Part shown: piece by piece, positions 10,985-21,857 of the stretch
How positions within the stretch are numbered: position 1 is the first letter of the stretch
How the letters are laid out: every line of letters begins with the position of its first letter
Translations under genes and position numbers: made by a program
NCBI GenBank assembly: GCA_029204225.1
Contig: CM055108.1
Span: 3,335,547 to 3,399,546 of the forward strand
Reading direction: 5' to 3'
Source: Diphasiastrum complanatum
Taxonomy: Eukaryota; Streptophyta; Lycopodiopsida; Lycopodiales; Lycopodiaceae
Length of the DNA: 64,000 bases
Notes under the pieces: generated by a model
Told to the model about the DNA's origin: nothing
Database searches by the model: none
What the model saw: the letters and a program-made list of their open reading frames with translations, nothing else

Positions 10985-11388
10985 TGATGATTTGCAAGAC
11001 CCAGCTATGGAGTATCTTAACTTCAATACTAGATCAACTATGAAAGCTTGAGAAACTTGGCTATGGAAAACATCACACACAACGAGAATTGCATAAGCAC
11101 CTCACAACACCAAAAGTCAGAAGAAGAAATGAATTGCTAGAGAGAGAGAGGAGGGCGTGGGTCCTCCAAATTCCTTGTGAGGCAAGCACCTCACTTACAT
11201 GCATAGAAGGTCTAGGTGTCAACCATAGGAGTGAGCTACTTGGCCAAGTGGGCCACTTCCACTAATTTACTCAACCTACAAAAGGGGGTCTCATGTATTT
11301 ATTTACTAACATGCCCCATGAGTTATGTACGACTTACAACTTAACTAGTGCTTAGCCAAAGGGGTAAAATAGGCATTACTCTTCAACA
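10985..11388 (-). mobile_element. Copia solo LTR with target-site duplication
   Basis: 404 bp, collinear and highly similar to the 5' LTR of the copia element at 20027-20429 (TGTTGAAGAGTAATGCC at one end, ATCA or TTCA at the other). It is flanked by perfect 5-bp duplications ACATG (10980-10984 and 11389-11393). The intact site AAACATGTGGGAGC is visible in LINE A's 3' UTR, confirming the insertion point. Confidence 0.93.
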
Positions 11389-11440
11389 ACATGTGGGAGC
11401 ATATGTACGGCTAAATGTCATGAATGAGGTATGACACTAT

Positions 11441-12318
11441 CATCCAATCCTGTCCTACTGATGCTATAGAAAGATGTAATACAGGCTGCAACATGAAGGA
11501 CCGTTGGTGGCTGTTGACGTCGTCTAGGAGGATGAAGTCTCCTCGTGATAGGTCGAGTAGCTCATGCTGCAACATGAGTATGAGTGGGACGTTCTCTCTG
11601 ATCCCTATGGGCAGGTAAGTCGTCACCATCATCATCATCATCATCAGATACTAGGTCCCGTTGTCTCCTCCTGGAGAAGAAAGAGGTAATCTGAGGTTGA
11701 GAAACATGACTCTGCTGGGCTGTTTGACATAAATCCTATCGTAGTAGAAACATCTCTCGTATCATGAGTGCAACGCACTGGGAGTCCTCATAGGCTTTGA
11801 GTGATCGTAGAGTGATAGGCGTATCGCGACACAGACAATGGTGTCTCCTTCTGATCTCATAGTATACCGGGCACCTAAAGATAAAGTGCTCCTCTGACTC
11901 CATCTCATCCAAGGAACATAACTGGCAAATCCGCTCCTCTCTCGGGATACCGTGGAACCTCCCAGTCTCAATAGCCAACTGATATGATGATATGAGGAGT
12001 TGTCCCAAAGTAAATATGAGGCTGTGTGATAATCCTGAGTCCAAATAGTGTGGCAAAACTGGGAACCCTGCTATGTCTAGCTCAATAAAATGAGTTCGGT
12101 GCTTAATTCCAAGCTGTCGCCTCCAAGTACGATCGAGATATGCCCGATATAAGAAGCGTCTGATATACTGATGAGCACCTGAGGGGAGCTCTGTAATGGA
12201 GATACCAAAAGACTCAAGGAGTGGAATGCTTGAGAAAACCATGATAGCCTGTATCCCTGATCATGAAGGTAGTGTGAGGAAGCAAGTGCTATCTGTGTAT
12301 ATCTCGCATCTGCACCTG
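11441..12318 (-). pseudogene. LINE F ORF2 C-terminal remnant
   Basis: It encodes the last third of ORF2. It has the SSHQLAIETGRFHG..REERICQLC block with the C-x2-C...H-x4-C zinc-binding motif near 11860-11930, and FRCPVYYEIR. The end has an Asp-coding GATGAT run near 11620-11645. It lacks endonuclease and RT because of 5' truncation, and a frameshift precedes the acidic tail. Confidence 0.82.
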
Positions 12319-12354
12319 CATAGGAGGTTGAGCTGCCACGTGGGGTGGTAGCGC

Positions 12355-12388
12355 GGCTGATGTGGCAGCTAGCGCTGCCACATCAGCC
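12355..12388. repeat. Perfect 14-bp inverted repeat (hairpin)
   Basis: Arms GGCTGATGTGGCAG (12355-12368) and its complement (12375-12388), separated by CTAGCG. It lies in a GC-rich 120-bp spacer between LINE F's broken 5' end and the (GA)n tail of LINE I. Confidence 0.85.
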
Positions 12389-12438
12389 GATGACGTGGCT
12401 AGGGTGGGGGAGCATGGTGAGTGGCGAGGAGGCATGGC

Positions 12439-12567
<129 letters not shown>

Positions 12568-12769
12568 TACGTCTCCAAGAAAAAACTATGCATAAAAGAG
12601 AAATGAACAACATACTATAAACTACAAATTGCGAACTGTCCATATAGCTGCCAGGAGTAGAGTAATATCATGTAGTGCTGCTTTGAAAAAAGATATGATA
12701 CGAGCTGCAACATGAGGTAACATGGACCGTCGTTGACGTCGTCTAGGAGGGTGAAAATTGTTTGCTCTC

Positions 12770-14737
12770 GTAACATCGCGTGAAGTGCGAACTGCAGCAT
12801 GACTATGAGTGATACACTGTCTCTGACATTGGTGGGGTGGTATGTCATCATCATCGTCATCAGACCGTGTCCGTCTCCTAGTGAAGAAGGATGTAATCTG
12901 AGCCTGAGAGCTAGGATGTGGCTGGTTAGTTGACTCGTACATATCCTGGCGCAGCAAGACCATCTCTCGTAGCATAAGTGCGACACAACCAGAGTCCTCA
13001 TAACCAATCAGTGCTCTGAGTGTAGTAGGCATGTCACGGAATAGATAGTGATATCTCCCTCTAATCTCATAATATATGGGGCATCTGAAGATGAAATGCT
13101 CCTCGGACTCTACCGCATGAAGGGGACATAGCAGGCATAGTCTCTCCTCTCGTGGTGTACCCTGGAATCTGCCTGTCTCAATAGCCAGATGATGGGAAGA
13201 GACTCTAAACTGTCCCAAAGTGAAACAGAGACCGTGTGATAGCCCAGAGGACAAATAGCGAGGTAAAACTGGAAGTTCAGTGGCATCCTGCTCCAAAAAG
13301 TGAGTCCGGTAGTAGTCAGCAGGCCTAACCCCCAGATGATGTCGCCAAGTACGGCCGAGATATGCTCTGTATAAAAAGCGTCTAATGTACTGGTGTGTAC
13401 CCAAAGGGAGATCAGCGATAGTGATACCAAATACTTCCATGAGGAAGTGTGATGCCTGAGAGAACCATGATAGCTTGTATCCCTGAGTCTGAAGGTGATG
13501 AGAGGACATGAGTGCAATCCACGTATACTGCAAGTGCCTGAGCTCTCTGCATGTGATGAGTTGGAAGGCTGCCTCAATCTGAATAGGGGGGGTGGCAAAC
13601 TCCGCAAGGATGATCCATGTGGAACCGAGGGCTTCGCTCGAATTATGCGAGCTAACATGGTGGTCTGTAGGCGTGAAATGCTGGACCAATGTGAAGATGA
13701 TAGTCCTGTACACCATATCTTTGCCGCATACAATGCTGAGGGGGTGACGATGGTGTTAAACAGTCTGCACTTACTTGGGGCATTTCGAATCGACTTACGG
13801 AAGCAGAATCTCTCCAACTGGACTAGGGAAGAGTGGCCCTTCTCAAGTCTAGAAGTAGCCGCCTGTCTCATACTGAAGGTAGGACCAGAGGAGCACACCA
13901 GGTAAGTGTATGAAGAGACCACCTCTAGGGGCTGTCCGTCAAAGGTAAGCTCCTGGCGCTGGATGAAGGCCTGAGATGTATTGAAGACCATAACTTTGGT
14001 CTTCGAGAGGTTCACCCCTAAACCCCACTGAGTACAAAAGGTTTGTACACAGTCCAACTGTCTCTGTAATCACTCTCTGGTACGGGAGACTAGTACCACA
14101 TCATCCGCATAGAGAAGGATGGCAATCAGAATGTCCCCAAGCTGACAACTGTCCCCACCACATTGAGAGATGACCTGCTCTAGCTCGTCAATATATAATC
14201 CAAAGAGAATTGGTGAGAGAGAGCATCCCTGCTTAACCCCAATAGTACTCCAGATCTGCTCAGAGATGCCACTACCATGATGGAAGCAACCCAAAACCCT
14301 CTCATAGAGAGCCATGACAGTCAGGATAATATTTGTAGAGAAACCCAGGTCTCAGAGTCTCTGGATGAGTAAGGAGCGTGGGACAGAATCAAAGGCTTTC
14401 CTGAAGTCCACAAAACAACAGTAAACCTTTTCTCTCCTGTGTCTAGCTTCCTCAATGAGGGCTCGAAGTGTGAATATGTGATCTATAGTGGAATAATGAG
14501 CGCGGAACCCTGCCTGACCCAAAGCATGTAATCTCCTGGACTGCCTCTGAGCTGCTTGCAGACTGGAGGATGGTGCCATATAGCTTTGCGAGAACATGTC
14601 CGATCAAAATAGTGCGGTAATTACCAGGTACCATGGGGTCCCTATTTTTATGGATAGGATGTATGAAATTGGTGCACCAAGAGGATGGGAAGCCCTCAAC
14701 GACGGCATGGTTAAGGAGATTGGATAAGGTAGAGGCA
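12770..14737 (-). pseudogene. LINE I ORF2 (RT to C-terminus), frameshifted
   Basis: In order: WCTN.IHPIHKN.DPM.PGNYRTI (about 14600-14680), CCFVDFRKAFDSVPRSLL (about 14370-14430), IGVKQGCSLSPILFGLYID (about 14190-14250), YADDVVLVS (about 14090), the thumb region, then CLLC..H....C zinc-binding near 13080-13140, a six-Asp run near 12850 and an Arg-rich tail. Stops lie at 14068 and 14350, and at least one frameshift lies near 13600. The RT catalytic aspartates are intact but the frame is not. Confidence 0.85.
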
Positions 14738-14985
14738 AGACCAAGTAAGTATAAGAGGCAACAATGTCAACTTCCTGGCCATCATAGAAGAATTGATAAT
14801 TGTGAAGGCTTTGTCGATTGGTGTCGAAAATCATGATCTTTGTCTTTTTTAAGTTAACAGTGAGACCCCAAGCAACACAAAACCGATGTAGGACTTGTAA
14901 CTGACACTGCAACCCTTCTGGTGAGGGAGAAAGCAGAACAATGTCATCAGCATAAAGCAGAATGGGCTAGGTATAACAGAAGAAC
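14738..14985 (-). pseudogene. LINE fragment H1 (RT palm/thumb piece)
   Basis: It encodes YADD-like ILLYADDIVLLSPSPEG in degraded frames and VNLKKTKIMIFDTNRQS...SYTYL. It is nearly the same as part of LINE H at 16140-16320, so it is a second copy of that subfamily's interior. It abuts LINE I at 14737. Confidence 0.7.
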
Positions 14986-14989
14986 TATG

Positions 14990-17181
14990 GAAAAAGTACC
15001 AATGCCCACAACCCGGGCCAGGTGGAGAATAAGTACATATCAGTGAAAGTAAGTGAGAAGTGTCTGCAAAGTGGAGTGTATAGTGGGACCTGATGGAGGC
15101 AAGTGGCAACTACTTCGCGGCTTTTTCCGCGATGGCACAAGGATAGAAATCTCATCATCGGAGTCATCAGCATGTGCTCGAGTCCGAAAGAAGCCAGTGA
15201 GAAGCAGCTGCTGGGAGTCTAACCCCAAGTGATCTAGTATAGACAGATGAGACTGACGGAGAGTAAGCATCTCATGAACAAGAAGTCCCAAGCAACGAGC
15301 ATCAGGATAGGAGACAAAACTGCGAAGTGTATAAGGGCCATCGCGAAAGAGAGAATAATACCTCCCCCGTATCTCATAATACAACGGACATCTAAGGAGG
15401 AAATGGGCTTCATCTTCCACCTCGTGCAACGAGCACAAGCGACATAGACTACGCTCCCGGGGGATATCCCATGCACGACCGGCCTCAATAGCAAGTTGAT
15501 GAGAGGAAGTGTGCAACTGCCCAAGATGATAGTGCAGGCTATGTGATAGGGGCTGTGAGAGATAGAGTGGCAACAATGGCAAACCAAAAGGATCTAGAGA
15601 GAGGAAGTGTGTTTGGTAATAGCTCAGTCGAATGCGGGAAGGTGGGAGTGAGCTCCAAGTCTACTGCATATATCGACGGAATAAATATCTTCGGATATTT
15701 GAATGCGTACCATGAGGAAGATCCATGATAGAGATGCCTAGATGTCCTAAGAGATCAGACGCCTGCTGGTACTAGGAGAGCTTGGCATGGGAATCAGCTA
15801 GGACACGTGAAGAAGTAACCGCAAAAACTATGTATTTATGCGGGTGAGATGCACCAATCTCCTGAATCCGTTGAAGAAAAAGAATAAGGCGGAAAAAGCC
15901 CTCAAGGATGATCGAAGGAGTAGCAAACTCAACACATAGGATATCATGAGGGGTGGTAGTCTTGGCAAGTATCATGTGACCCAACATAGTGGCCTGAATG
16001 CGAACCACCCGTGTGTGAAACAACTGGCATCTTGTAGCGGGATCAAAAATATGATTCATTGTACAACCATTCTCGAACTGGACCAATGCTGAAAGACCGG
16101 AGGAAATGTGCACAAATGCAGCTTGGTGGAAACCAAGAAGGGGCGTAGTAAACAGGACTCCCAAGTAAGTATAAGAGACAACAATGCCAACTTCCTGGCC
16201 GTCATAGAAGAATTGATAATTGTGAAGACTCTGTCGATTGGTGTTGAAAATCATGATCTTTGTCTTTTTTAAATTAATAGAGAGAACCCCAAGCAACACA
16301 AAACCGATGTAAGACCTGAAAGCAAATACCTTCTTGCCCATATGCTTTGTCTCCTCAATGATAGTACGTAGGGTGAAGACATGATCAAGAGTGCTATAAC
16401 CCCGGCGGAAGCCAGCCTGGCCAGTCGTATACAATAGTCGAGAATCAGCCTCTGTCGTAACGAAGTTCTGGAGAATAGTGGCGTACAACTTGGCCATGGT
16501 ATGACCAATCATAATAGTGCAATAGTTGTGGACATTCATGGCATCTCCTGCTTTAAGAATGGGGTGAGGAACTCGACATATTTTTGGAAGAAAGAATAGT
16601 CGTTGTTATACCATTTAATTATGGGTACGACGATGAGAAGAGAAGTGGCAAGGGGGCGCAATGGCATGAGCGGCAGTAGTCAGGGCGTGTGTCAAAATGG
16701 AGGCTTGGGTAGTGACATCAGAGGAGGAAGGAAAGTGGTCTAGAAGACGAGAGACGTGGGCAACATAGGCTTGGAATTGATGAGGAGGTATATGATAGTG
16801 GGTCGGTCAAACAAAGAGGGAAGGTGGAGGAGAAGGCGGACTTGGCACTGGGGAGAAGGAGAGGTAAAACAGAGAGTGATCAACGAGATGGTGAAAGCCA
16901 GCGGGGCAATAAAGCAGGAGATGCAATGAAATAGTCCACTACGCTGTGACCAGCACCAAATGGGTGGCAAGTATATGCAGAGGAGGATGGCCACTGAAGA
17001 AGACCGTAATGAGACCGTATGCTTGAGCCAACCTCAGAAGTTGTTCCCCAAAAAGCGTAGCCGTCGCTGATGAGTCCTGAGAATAACGGGCATAAGAGGT
17101 ATCCAACGGATGAAGATATAATATTGTGTCAGCATAGAACTCAGTTTGGCGACCGGCTGTGCGTGCATTTAAGTCCCCAAC
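14990..17181 (-). mobile_element. LINE H: 5'-truncated, internally deleted L1-type copy
   Basis: A minus-strand LINE beginning inside its endonuclease (GDLNARTAGRQTEF at about 17120-17181) directly against copia sequence, and ending near 14990. RT N-terminal blocks lie at 16290-16540. At about 16320 the frame jumps from the palm N-terminus to VNLKKTKIMIF, so the catalytic YADD segment is deleted. C-terminal zinc-binding (CRLC...H....C) lies near 15370-15440. Confidence 0.78.
15040..16539 (-). pseudogene. LINE H ORF2 remnant, RT active site deleted
   Basis: Residual frames at 15772-16539 and 15040-15582. They include GNYRTIMIGH-like VHNYCTIMIGHTMAKLY, GQAGFRRGYSTLDHVFTLR, IINLKKTKIMIFNTNRQS, the thumb segment and SSHQLAIEAGR...CRLC...HFLLRCPLYYEIRGRYY. 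The stretch that would hold FRKAFD, GCPLSP and YADD is missing. It cannot be an active RT. Confidence 0.8.
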
Positions 17182-19557
17182 TTCTGCTTCTGGTACTTGG
17201 CCAAAAAGAGGTCTCGAACTAGCAGGTTCGGTTTCCTGTTGTTCCTCCTGCACTTGAGGCTTACAGGACTCTTGACTAGGATCCTCATCCGTGGAATCAA
17301 TCAAGGGTATGAACTCAGTAATTCCTTCCTTCTCCTGCTCCTGTATCTTGGGTGCATGCTCTTCTTCAAAGATGACATCTCGACTTAGGATCTTCCTCCT
17401 GTTTTCGAGATCATATAGCACATAAGCTTTCTCACCTTCACTATACCCAAGAAAGACACACTTTACGGATTTTGCATCAAGTTTCTTCCGCAAGTCCTTT
17501 GGTATATGTGCATATGCTGTACACCCAAATACTCGAAGGCTGCCCACCTTGGGCTTGTTGCCACTATATGCCTCTTCTGGCGTGATTCCTTCAACTGCTT
17601 TGGTTGGACTTCTATTCAATAGAAAAACAGCAGTTGCTACCGCTTCTACCCAAAAGGAATTTGGCAACCCCTTTGCCTTGAGCATGCTCCTCGCACACTC
17701 AACTATAGACCTGTTTTTCCGCTCAGCCACGCCGTTTTGCTGCGGTGTATGTGGAGCAGTAAACTGTCTCTTTATCCCACATGCTTTGCAAAGATCTTTG
17801 AACTCATCAGAAATATACTCACCACCCTTATCTGACCTGAGAGTCTTTAACCTCTTTCCTGTGTGGTTTTCCACCATAGCTTTCCACTGTTTGAAGTATT
17901 TGAACGCTTCAGATTTCAGTTTCAGAAAATAGACCCATACCTTCCGAGAGAAATCATCTACGAAGGTCATGAGATAGTATGCCCCCCCTGCTGATTTGAC
18001 CTGCATGGGACCGCATAAATCTGAATGCACAAGTTCAAGAATGCCCTTGGCCCTGGTAGCTTTCTCCTTTGGAAACTTTTTCCTCTGTTGCTTCCCTAAT
18101 GCACAAGCCTCACATGTATCTGAAGAAGACTTAATGCTAGGAAGATCTACTACCATTTTGTGCCTGTTCAAAACTTGCAAACTTTTGTAACTCAAATGAC
18201 CATATCTCTCATGCCAAAGCTCGTCCCAATTAGTATCTCTTGCAGACAAGGCCTCTTGGCTAGGAATGGTTGTGAAAAGCTTGTAAAGACCTCCTTCTTG
18301 CATTCCCTTGGCTACCACTTTGAAGTTCTTCTCTTTGTCTTTTACCAAACATTTAGAATCATTAAACTCTACCACCATGTTCTGTTTGGTAATGGCACCA
18401 ACAGATAACAAGTTCTTAGCCAACCCTGGTACATGCAACACACTTTTAATTTCCTTCACCTCACCTGATGATAGCTGTATTGCAACTGTACCTTTGCCCC
18501 TCACCATACGTGTAGAATTATCTCCAAGGCAAACATGCTGGCCATCTTCTGTCTCCTCATAGGTGCTGAACCAATCTCTATGAGGTGTCATGTGCTTTGA
18601 GGCTCCAGAATCAATGTACCATCCACCAAATGTGGATTCAGATGATAGGGCTGCGGTGAATAGCTCAAGCACACCAGATTGCTCCTCCTCTGCAACTTTG
18701 TCAACAAAGTGACTCTGCTGGTTCTTTCCCTTCTTCTGATCACTTTGCATCTTCCTGCATTCAAAAGCAAAATGCCCATACTTACCACAATAGTTGCAGT
18801 TGCCCTTCCTCTTGGGTGTAGATGAGGAATTGGTGCTTGACTCCTCTCCAACCTGTAACTTGGACACCTGCTGCTCCAAGCTTTGCTTCGAGTTCTTCTT
18901 TTTGCCTTTGCCTTTCTTCTGAAAGTTTTGCTTCTTCTTAGAAGCAAATGCAAGCTCTGGATTATCTTCCCTTTCAGAAAGATTTTTCCTTCTCATCTCC
19001 TCCTGTAAAAGAAGACCACATAAGTCCCCAAAGGTTGGGAGTTTCTCCCTAGCAGAAAGGGACATCACATAGTCTTGATAGTTGAATGACAAGCTGTTCA
19101 AGACTATGGGAACAATAGTCCTGTCACTTACGTTCTCTCCAACTGAAGCAAGCTGATCCAATAGGTCCTTGACCTTTGTAATATGATCACCAATTGTTGC
19201 ACCTGCTTCCATCTTGAGAGTATGTAACCTGTTTTGCAAATACACTAGCTTGGCTGAATCCACTGTTTCAAACATAGACTTCAAAATTGTCCAAGCATCA
19301 GCTGCATCCCTTGCATTGCAAATGTGAGGAATAATATTGTCCTTGACAGAAAGATTGATTATCCTATGAGCTTTATGTCTCCTGTTCATGTAGTCCTTCA
19401 ATACAGGATCAAATGTTGGTACAGGTTCTGTACCTGTCATGACCTCCCAGCAATTCTTATCCATCAAGATATTGGCTATCTTGAACTTCCACACTCTGTA
19501 GTTTGTGCCATCTAGTTTGCTAGATTCACCCAGCAAACTCTCCCCAAGACTTGCCAT
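16939..19557 (-). CDS. Chimeric 872-codon ORF: copia Gag-protease-integrase fused to a LINE endonuclease fragment
   Basis: It starts with ATG at 19557, just inside a copia primer-site/leader. Residues 1-790 are an undamaged Ty1/copia polyprotein part: UBN2-type Gag (LDGTNYRVWKFKI near residue 17), a zinc knuckle CNYCGKYGHFAFEC (about 262-275), protease IDSGASKHM (Asp near 316), the integrase H-C zinc region (HxRYGH...C..C), and integrase core acidic residues in VHSDLCGP (about 512), SDKGGEY (about 570) and NGVAERKN (about 607). From about residue 793 (DNA about 17181) it reads into LINE endonuclease GDLNARTAGRQ. Copia RT, RNase H and the 3' LTR are absent. The open fusion frame is probably accidental. 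Confidence 0.85.
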   Translation of the reverse strand: MASLGESLLGESSKLDGTNYRVWKFKIANILMDKNCWEVMTGTEPVPTFDPVLKDYMNRRHKAHRIINLSVKDNIIPHICNARDAADAWTILKSMFETVDSAKLVYLQNRLHTLKMEAGATIGDHITKVKDLLDQLASVGENVSDRTIVPIVLNSLSFNYQDYVMSLSAREKLPTFGDLCGLLLQEEMRRKNLSEREDNPELAFASKKKQNFQKKGKGKKKNSKQSLEQQVSKLQVGEESSTNSSSTPKRKGNCNYCGKYGHFAFECRKMQSDQKKGKNQQSHFVDKVAEEEQSGVLELFTAALSSESTFGGWYIDSGASKHMTPHRDWFSTYEETEDGQHVCLGDNSTRMVRGKGTVAIQLSSGEVKEIKSVLHVPGLAKNLLSVGAITKQNMVVEFNDSKCLVKDKEKNFKVVAKGMQEGGLYKLFTTIPSQEALSARDTNWDELWHERYGHLSYKSLQVLNRHKMVVDLPSIKSSSDTCEACALGKQQRKKFPKEKATRAKGILELVHSDLCGPMQVKSAGGAYYLMTFVDDFSRKVWVYFLKLKSEAFKYFKQWKAMVENHTGKRLKTLRSDKGGEYISDEFKDLCKACGIKRQFTAPHTPQQNGVAERKNRSIVECARSMLKAKGLPNSFWVEAVATAVFLLNRSPTKAVEGITPEEAYSGNKPKVGSLRVFGCTAYAHIPKDLRKKLDAKSVKCVFLGYSEGEKAYVLYDLENRRKILSRDVIFEEEHAPKIQEQEKEGITEFIPLIDSTDEDPSQESCKPQVQEEQQETEPASSRPLFGQVPEAEVGDLNARTAGRQTEFYADTILYLHPLDTSYARYSQDSSATATLFGEQLLRLAQAYGLITVFFSGHPPLHILATHLVLVTA

Positions 19558-20014
19558 GCTAAAATCTGTGCTTAAAACAGAAGCTCAACTTGAAAGAGAT
19601 CAGAAAAGAACAGCTTCCGGCAACAAGGGTTTAACCCCAAACTAGGGTATGTAGCCACTTCAAGGCAACCCTTCAGCTCCTGCTTTTGTCTTTGCCACTT
19701 GGTGTGGCCTCACTAGCACAAGCACTAGGCTCCACTGGAACAGAAACCAAAAGCCCCTACAGAAAGTGCGCCCTACTTTTGTGTAAGCTCCTCCAGAAAG
19801 ACTCTCCAAAACTTAGCTAGATTTAGAAAGTTTTTGGATCATCCCACTCCCCTTGCCAATAGCTCTCCAACAGTGCAAGACTCCACCTGATCTGACACCT
19901 GTAGATCAAATGCTCCCTCTTTCAAGATTGAGGTGCTTGTAGAAGATAAGAATCTTCTCAAGAATCTAAGCACTGAAGTTTCTCTCACTCTCAGACTCAC
20001 AGGCTAGACAACCT
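19558..20014 (-). other. Copia G leader (untranslated)
   Basis: 457 bp between primer site and Gag ATG. Its first 100 or so bases match the sequence following the LTR at 51452-51835, which confirms that both copies continue past the LTR. Confidence 0.75.
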
Positions 20015-20026
20015 GCTCTGATACCA
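20015..20026 (-). other. Primer-binding site, copia G
   Basis: TGGTATCAGAGC read on the minus strand, complementary to the 3' end of plant initiator tRNA-Met, immediately inside the 5' LTR. Confidence 0.92.
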
Positions 20027-20429
20027 TGAAGATTTACAAGACCTAGCTATGGAGTATCTTAACTCAGATGCTAGATCAACTATGAAAGCTTGAGAAAACT
20101 TGGCTATGGAAATATCACACACAAGGAGAATTGCATGAGCATCTCACAAACTCAAAAGTCTCAAGAAGAAATGAATTGCAAGAGAGAGAGAGGAGGTCGT
20201 GGGTCCTCCAAATCCCTTGTGAGGCAAGCACCTCCTTTACATGCATGGAAAGTCTAGGTGTCAACCATAGGAGTGAGCTACTTGGCCAAGTGGGCCACTT
20301 GCACTAATTTACATAACTTAACAAAAGGGGGGGTCTCATGCATTTAATTAAAAAACATGCCCCATGAGTTATGTACAACTTAACTAATGCTTAGCCAAAA
20401 AGGGGTAAAATAGGCATTACTCTTCAACA
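20027..20429 (-). repeat. 5' LTR of copia G
   Basis: 403 bp, TGTTGAAG...CTTCA on the element's strand. It is collinear with the solo LTR at 10985-11388 and the plus-strand LTR at 51452-51835. Confidence 0.9.
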
Positions 20430-20737
20430 AAGTAGTCCAAGATGGCTATCTATCTTCATGACTACTGGCTGTCCAATAACTTGACTAATGGCTATCTAGC
20501 TACCATAAGTTACATAAAATAATTAAGTACCCCAAATAACAAGTTAGGTACTTAATTCACATGTATAGGCCCCTAGTGGACCCACGAGTCCCTACAAGTT
20601 AGTTTCATACTAACTTGGGCCTAAAATATAAATGACCATGGTTACACAGATCTCGACCTTTTGGGTCATAGTAACCTATGGCTTCTACATCAATTACATT
20701 TATTATTCTAACACCGAACACAGATAGGTGTCAAGAT
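20430..20737 (-). repeat. Possible LTR fragment of another element
   Basis: About 300 bp between copia G and a LINE fragment. On the minus strand it starts TGTTCGGTGTTAGAATAATAAATG, which resembles an LTR start. No second copy is in the window, so this is a guess. Confidence 0.3.
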
Positions 20738-21526
20738 CAGCCGCTGTAGAAGAGGTGGAGAGGCCGCCACAGTTCCAAAAACCGAATGTGAGGCTAGCCG
20801 GGGCTATCGGGCTGCTCCCATGCCCGAGTACCTCAACTTCCTATTGACGCTTGGAGAAAAAGCGAGGGTTGCCATTTGTGAATACCACCCGCTGTTGTTT
20901 TGTCCTTGTCTCTTGAATAATAGTTTTAAGCTGTAACCATTGGCAGTGAGTAAGGTCATCATCTATGAAAATCTGAGAGCCTCGGAGAGTACCACGCGCA
21001 CGAAGAATTGTCTGCCGATCATCCATAGTTTTGAATTTGACAAATAATACCTTCGGATCATGCTGGAGGCTCCAAGCATACTGGATACCTGGATTTGAGA
21101 GCCCCATGCGTGAAGTAAACAAAGAGGTAACCTGGTCCAGTGTTGTGCCCTCAGTAGGAAGACCTCGGAATCTTAAGTTGAGCTTTTTATCATCCCGACG
21201 TTGTTGTTCTGCCAAGACGCCTTGTACCGTGGTCTAAGGAGGGTGGTACAGAGAAGACGAAGAGGTGGTAGATGATATCAGGATAGAAGCCCATGATTTG
21301 GTCTCACATACTTCTTGCTCGAGAGTAGGTACCTTCTGTACATGTTCCACCGTCTCATGAAGCCGCTGTTCAAGATCAGGAATCCGGGCAGTGCACTCAA
21401 CAGTGTCATGTATTTGGCGCTCAAGTAGGGGAAGCTTACTCATGGATGCCTTAGTATCCTCAACAACACAGGAGATATTAGGGATGATGTCCCTCTGCAA
21501 AGAACTAAGCGCAACACGAAGAGAAG

Positions 21527-21527
<1 letters not shown>
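20738..21527 (-). pseudogene. LINE L: ORF1 C-terminus and first codons of ORF2
   Basis: A minus-strand LINE piece. A coiled-coil Glu/Leu-rich segment (21250-21520: LPLLERQIHDTVE, IPDLEQRLHETVE, VPTLEQEVCETKSW) leads into the conserved ORF1 C-domain (20841-21215: LNLRFRGLP, IQYAWS, VLFVKFKTM, IFIDDDLT, NPRFF). Then comes an ORF2 start resembling FGFWNCGGLS at about 20790, cut at about 20738. A stop separates the two ORF1 halves. The coiled coil is interrupted by the (GA)n tail of LINE J. Confidence 0.75.

Positions 21528-21612
<85 letters not shown>
21528..21612. repeat. (GA)n microsatellite, about 85 bp
   Basis: The pyrimidine tail of LINE J on its own strand, joined to LINE L's ORF1. After one GGA interruption it leads into TTAGAATTAGAATTATTATTATTAACG. 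Confidence 0.93.
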
Positions 21613-21620
<8 letters not shown>

Positions 21621-21655
21621 ATTAGAATTAGAATTATTATTATTAACGTCTTTTG

Positions 21656-21669
21656 GTGCCCAGGGGCAC
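21656..21669 (-). promoter_or_regulatory. LINE 3' UTR stem-loop (copy J)
   Basis: On the element's strand GTGCC-CCTG-GGCAC. Compared with copy A, the first pair A-T has become G-C on both sides, and the loop is changed. Confidence 0.7.
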
Positions 21670-21857
21670 ATAAGACAAAAGAGAGTACAAAATGTGAGAA
21701 GCATTGTCCGCATAAGGACTTATTTACCAATGAAAAGACAGTAAAACTAAAACTAAAATATCGATCTCTCTGTCTCTAAGAGAAAAAGTATCCAAGCTTG
21801 ACCACCAGCTGGTGAGGGTACAAAGCAAGAGCTTAACCACCTGCTCCGCGGAGGAAA

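Larger units (their letters stand above)
10790..12318 (-). mobile_element. LINE F: 5'-truncated L1-type copy with a nested solo LTR
   Basis: Minus-strand LINE. Its 3' tail is (GAAA)n on the + strand at about 10790-10806, followed by the TTAATAAAG complement and a hairpin at 10832-10845. The 3' UTR is split by a copia solo LTR (10985-11388). The ORF2 remnant occupies 11441-12318 and is truncated at about 12318. Confidence 0.85.
17182..20429 (-). mobile_element. Copia element G, 3'-truncated
   Basis: Minus-strand Ty1/copia element. The 5' LTR is at 20027-20429, the tRNA-iMet primer site at 20015-20026, the leader at 19558-20014 and the gag-protease-integrase ORF follows. It is cut off after integrase by LINE H sequence. 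Related LTRs occur at 10985-11388 and 51452-51835. Confidence 0.9.
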
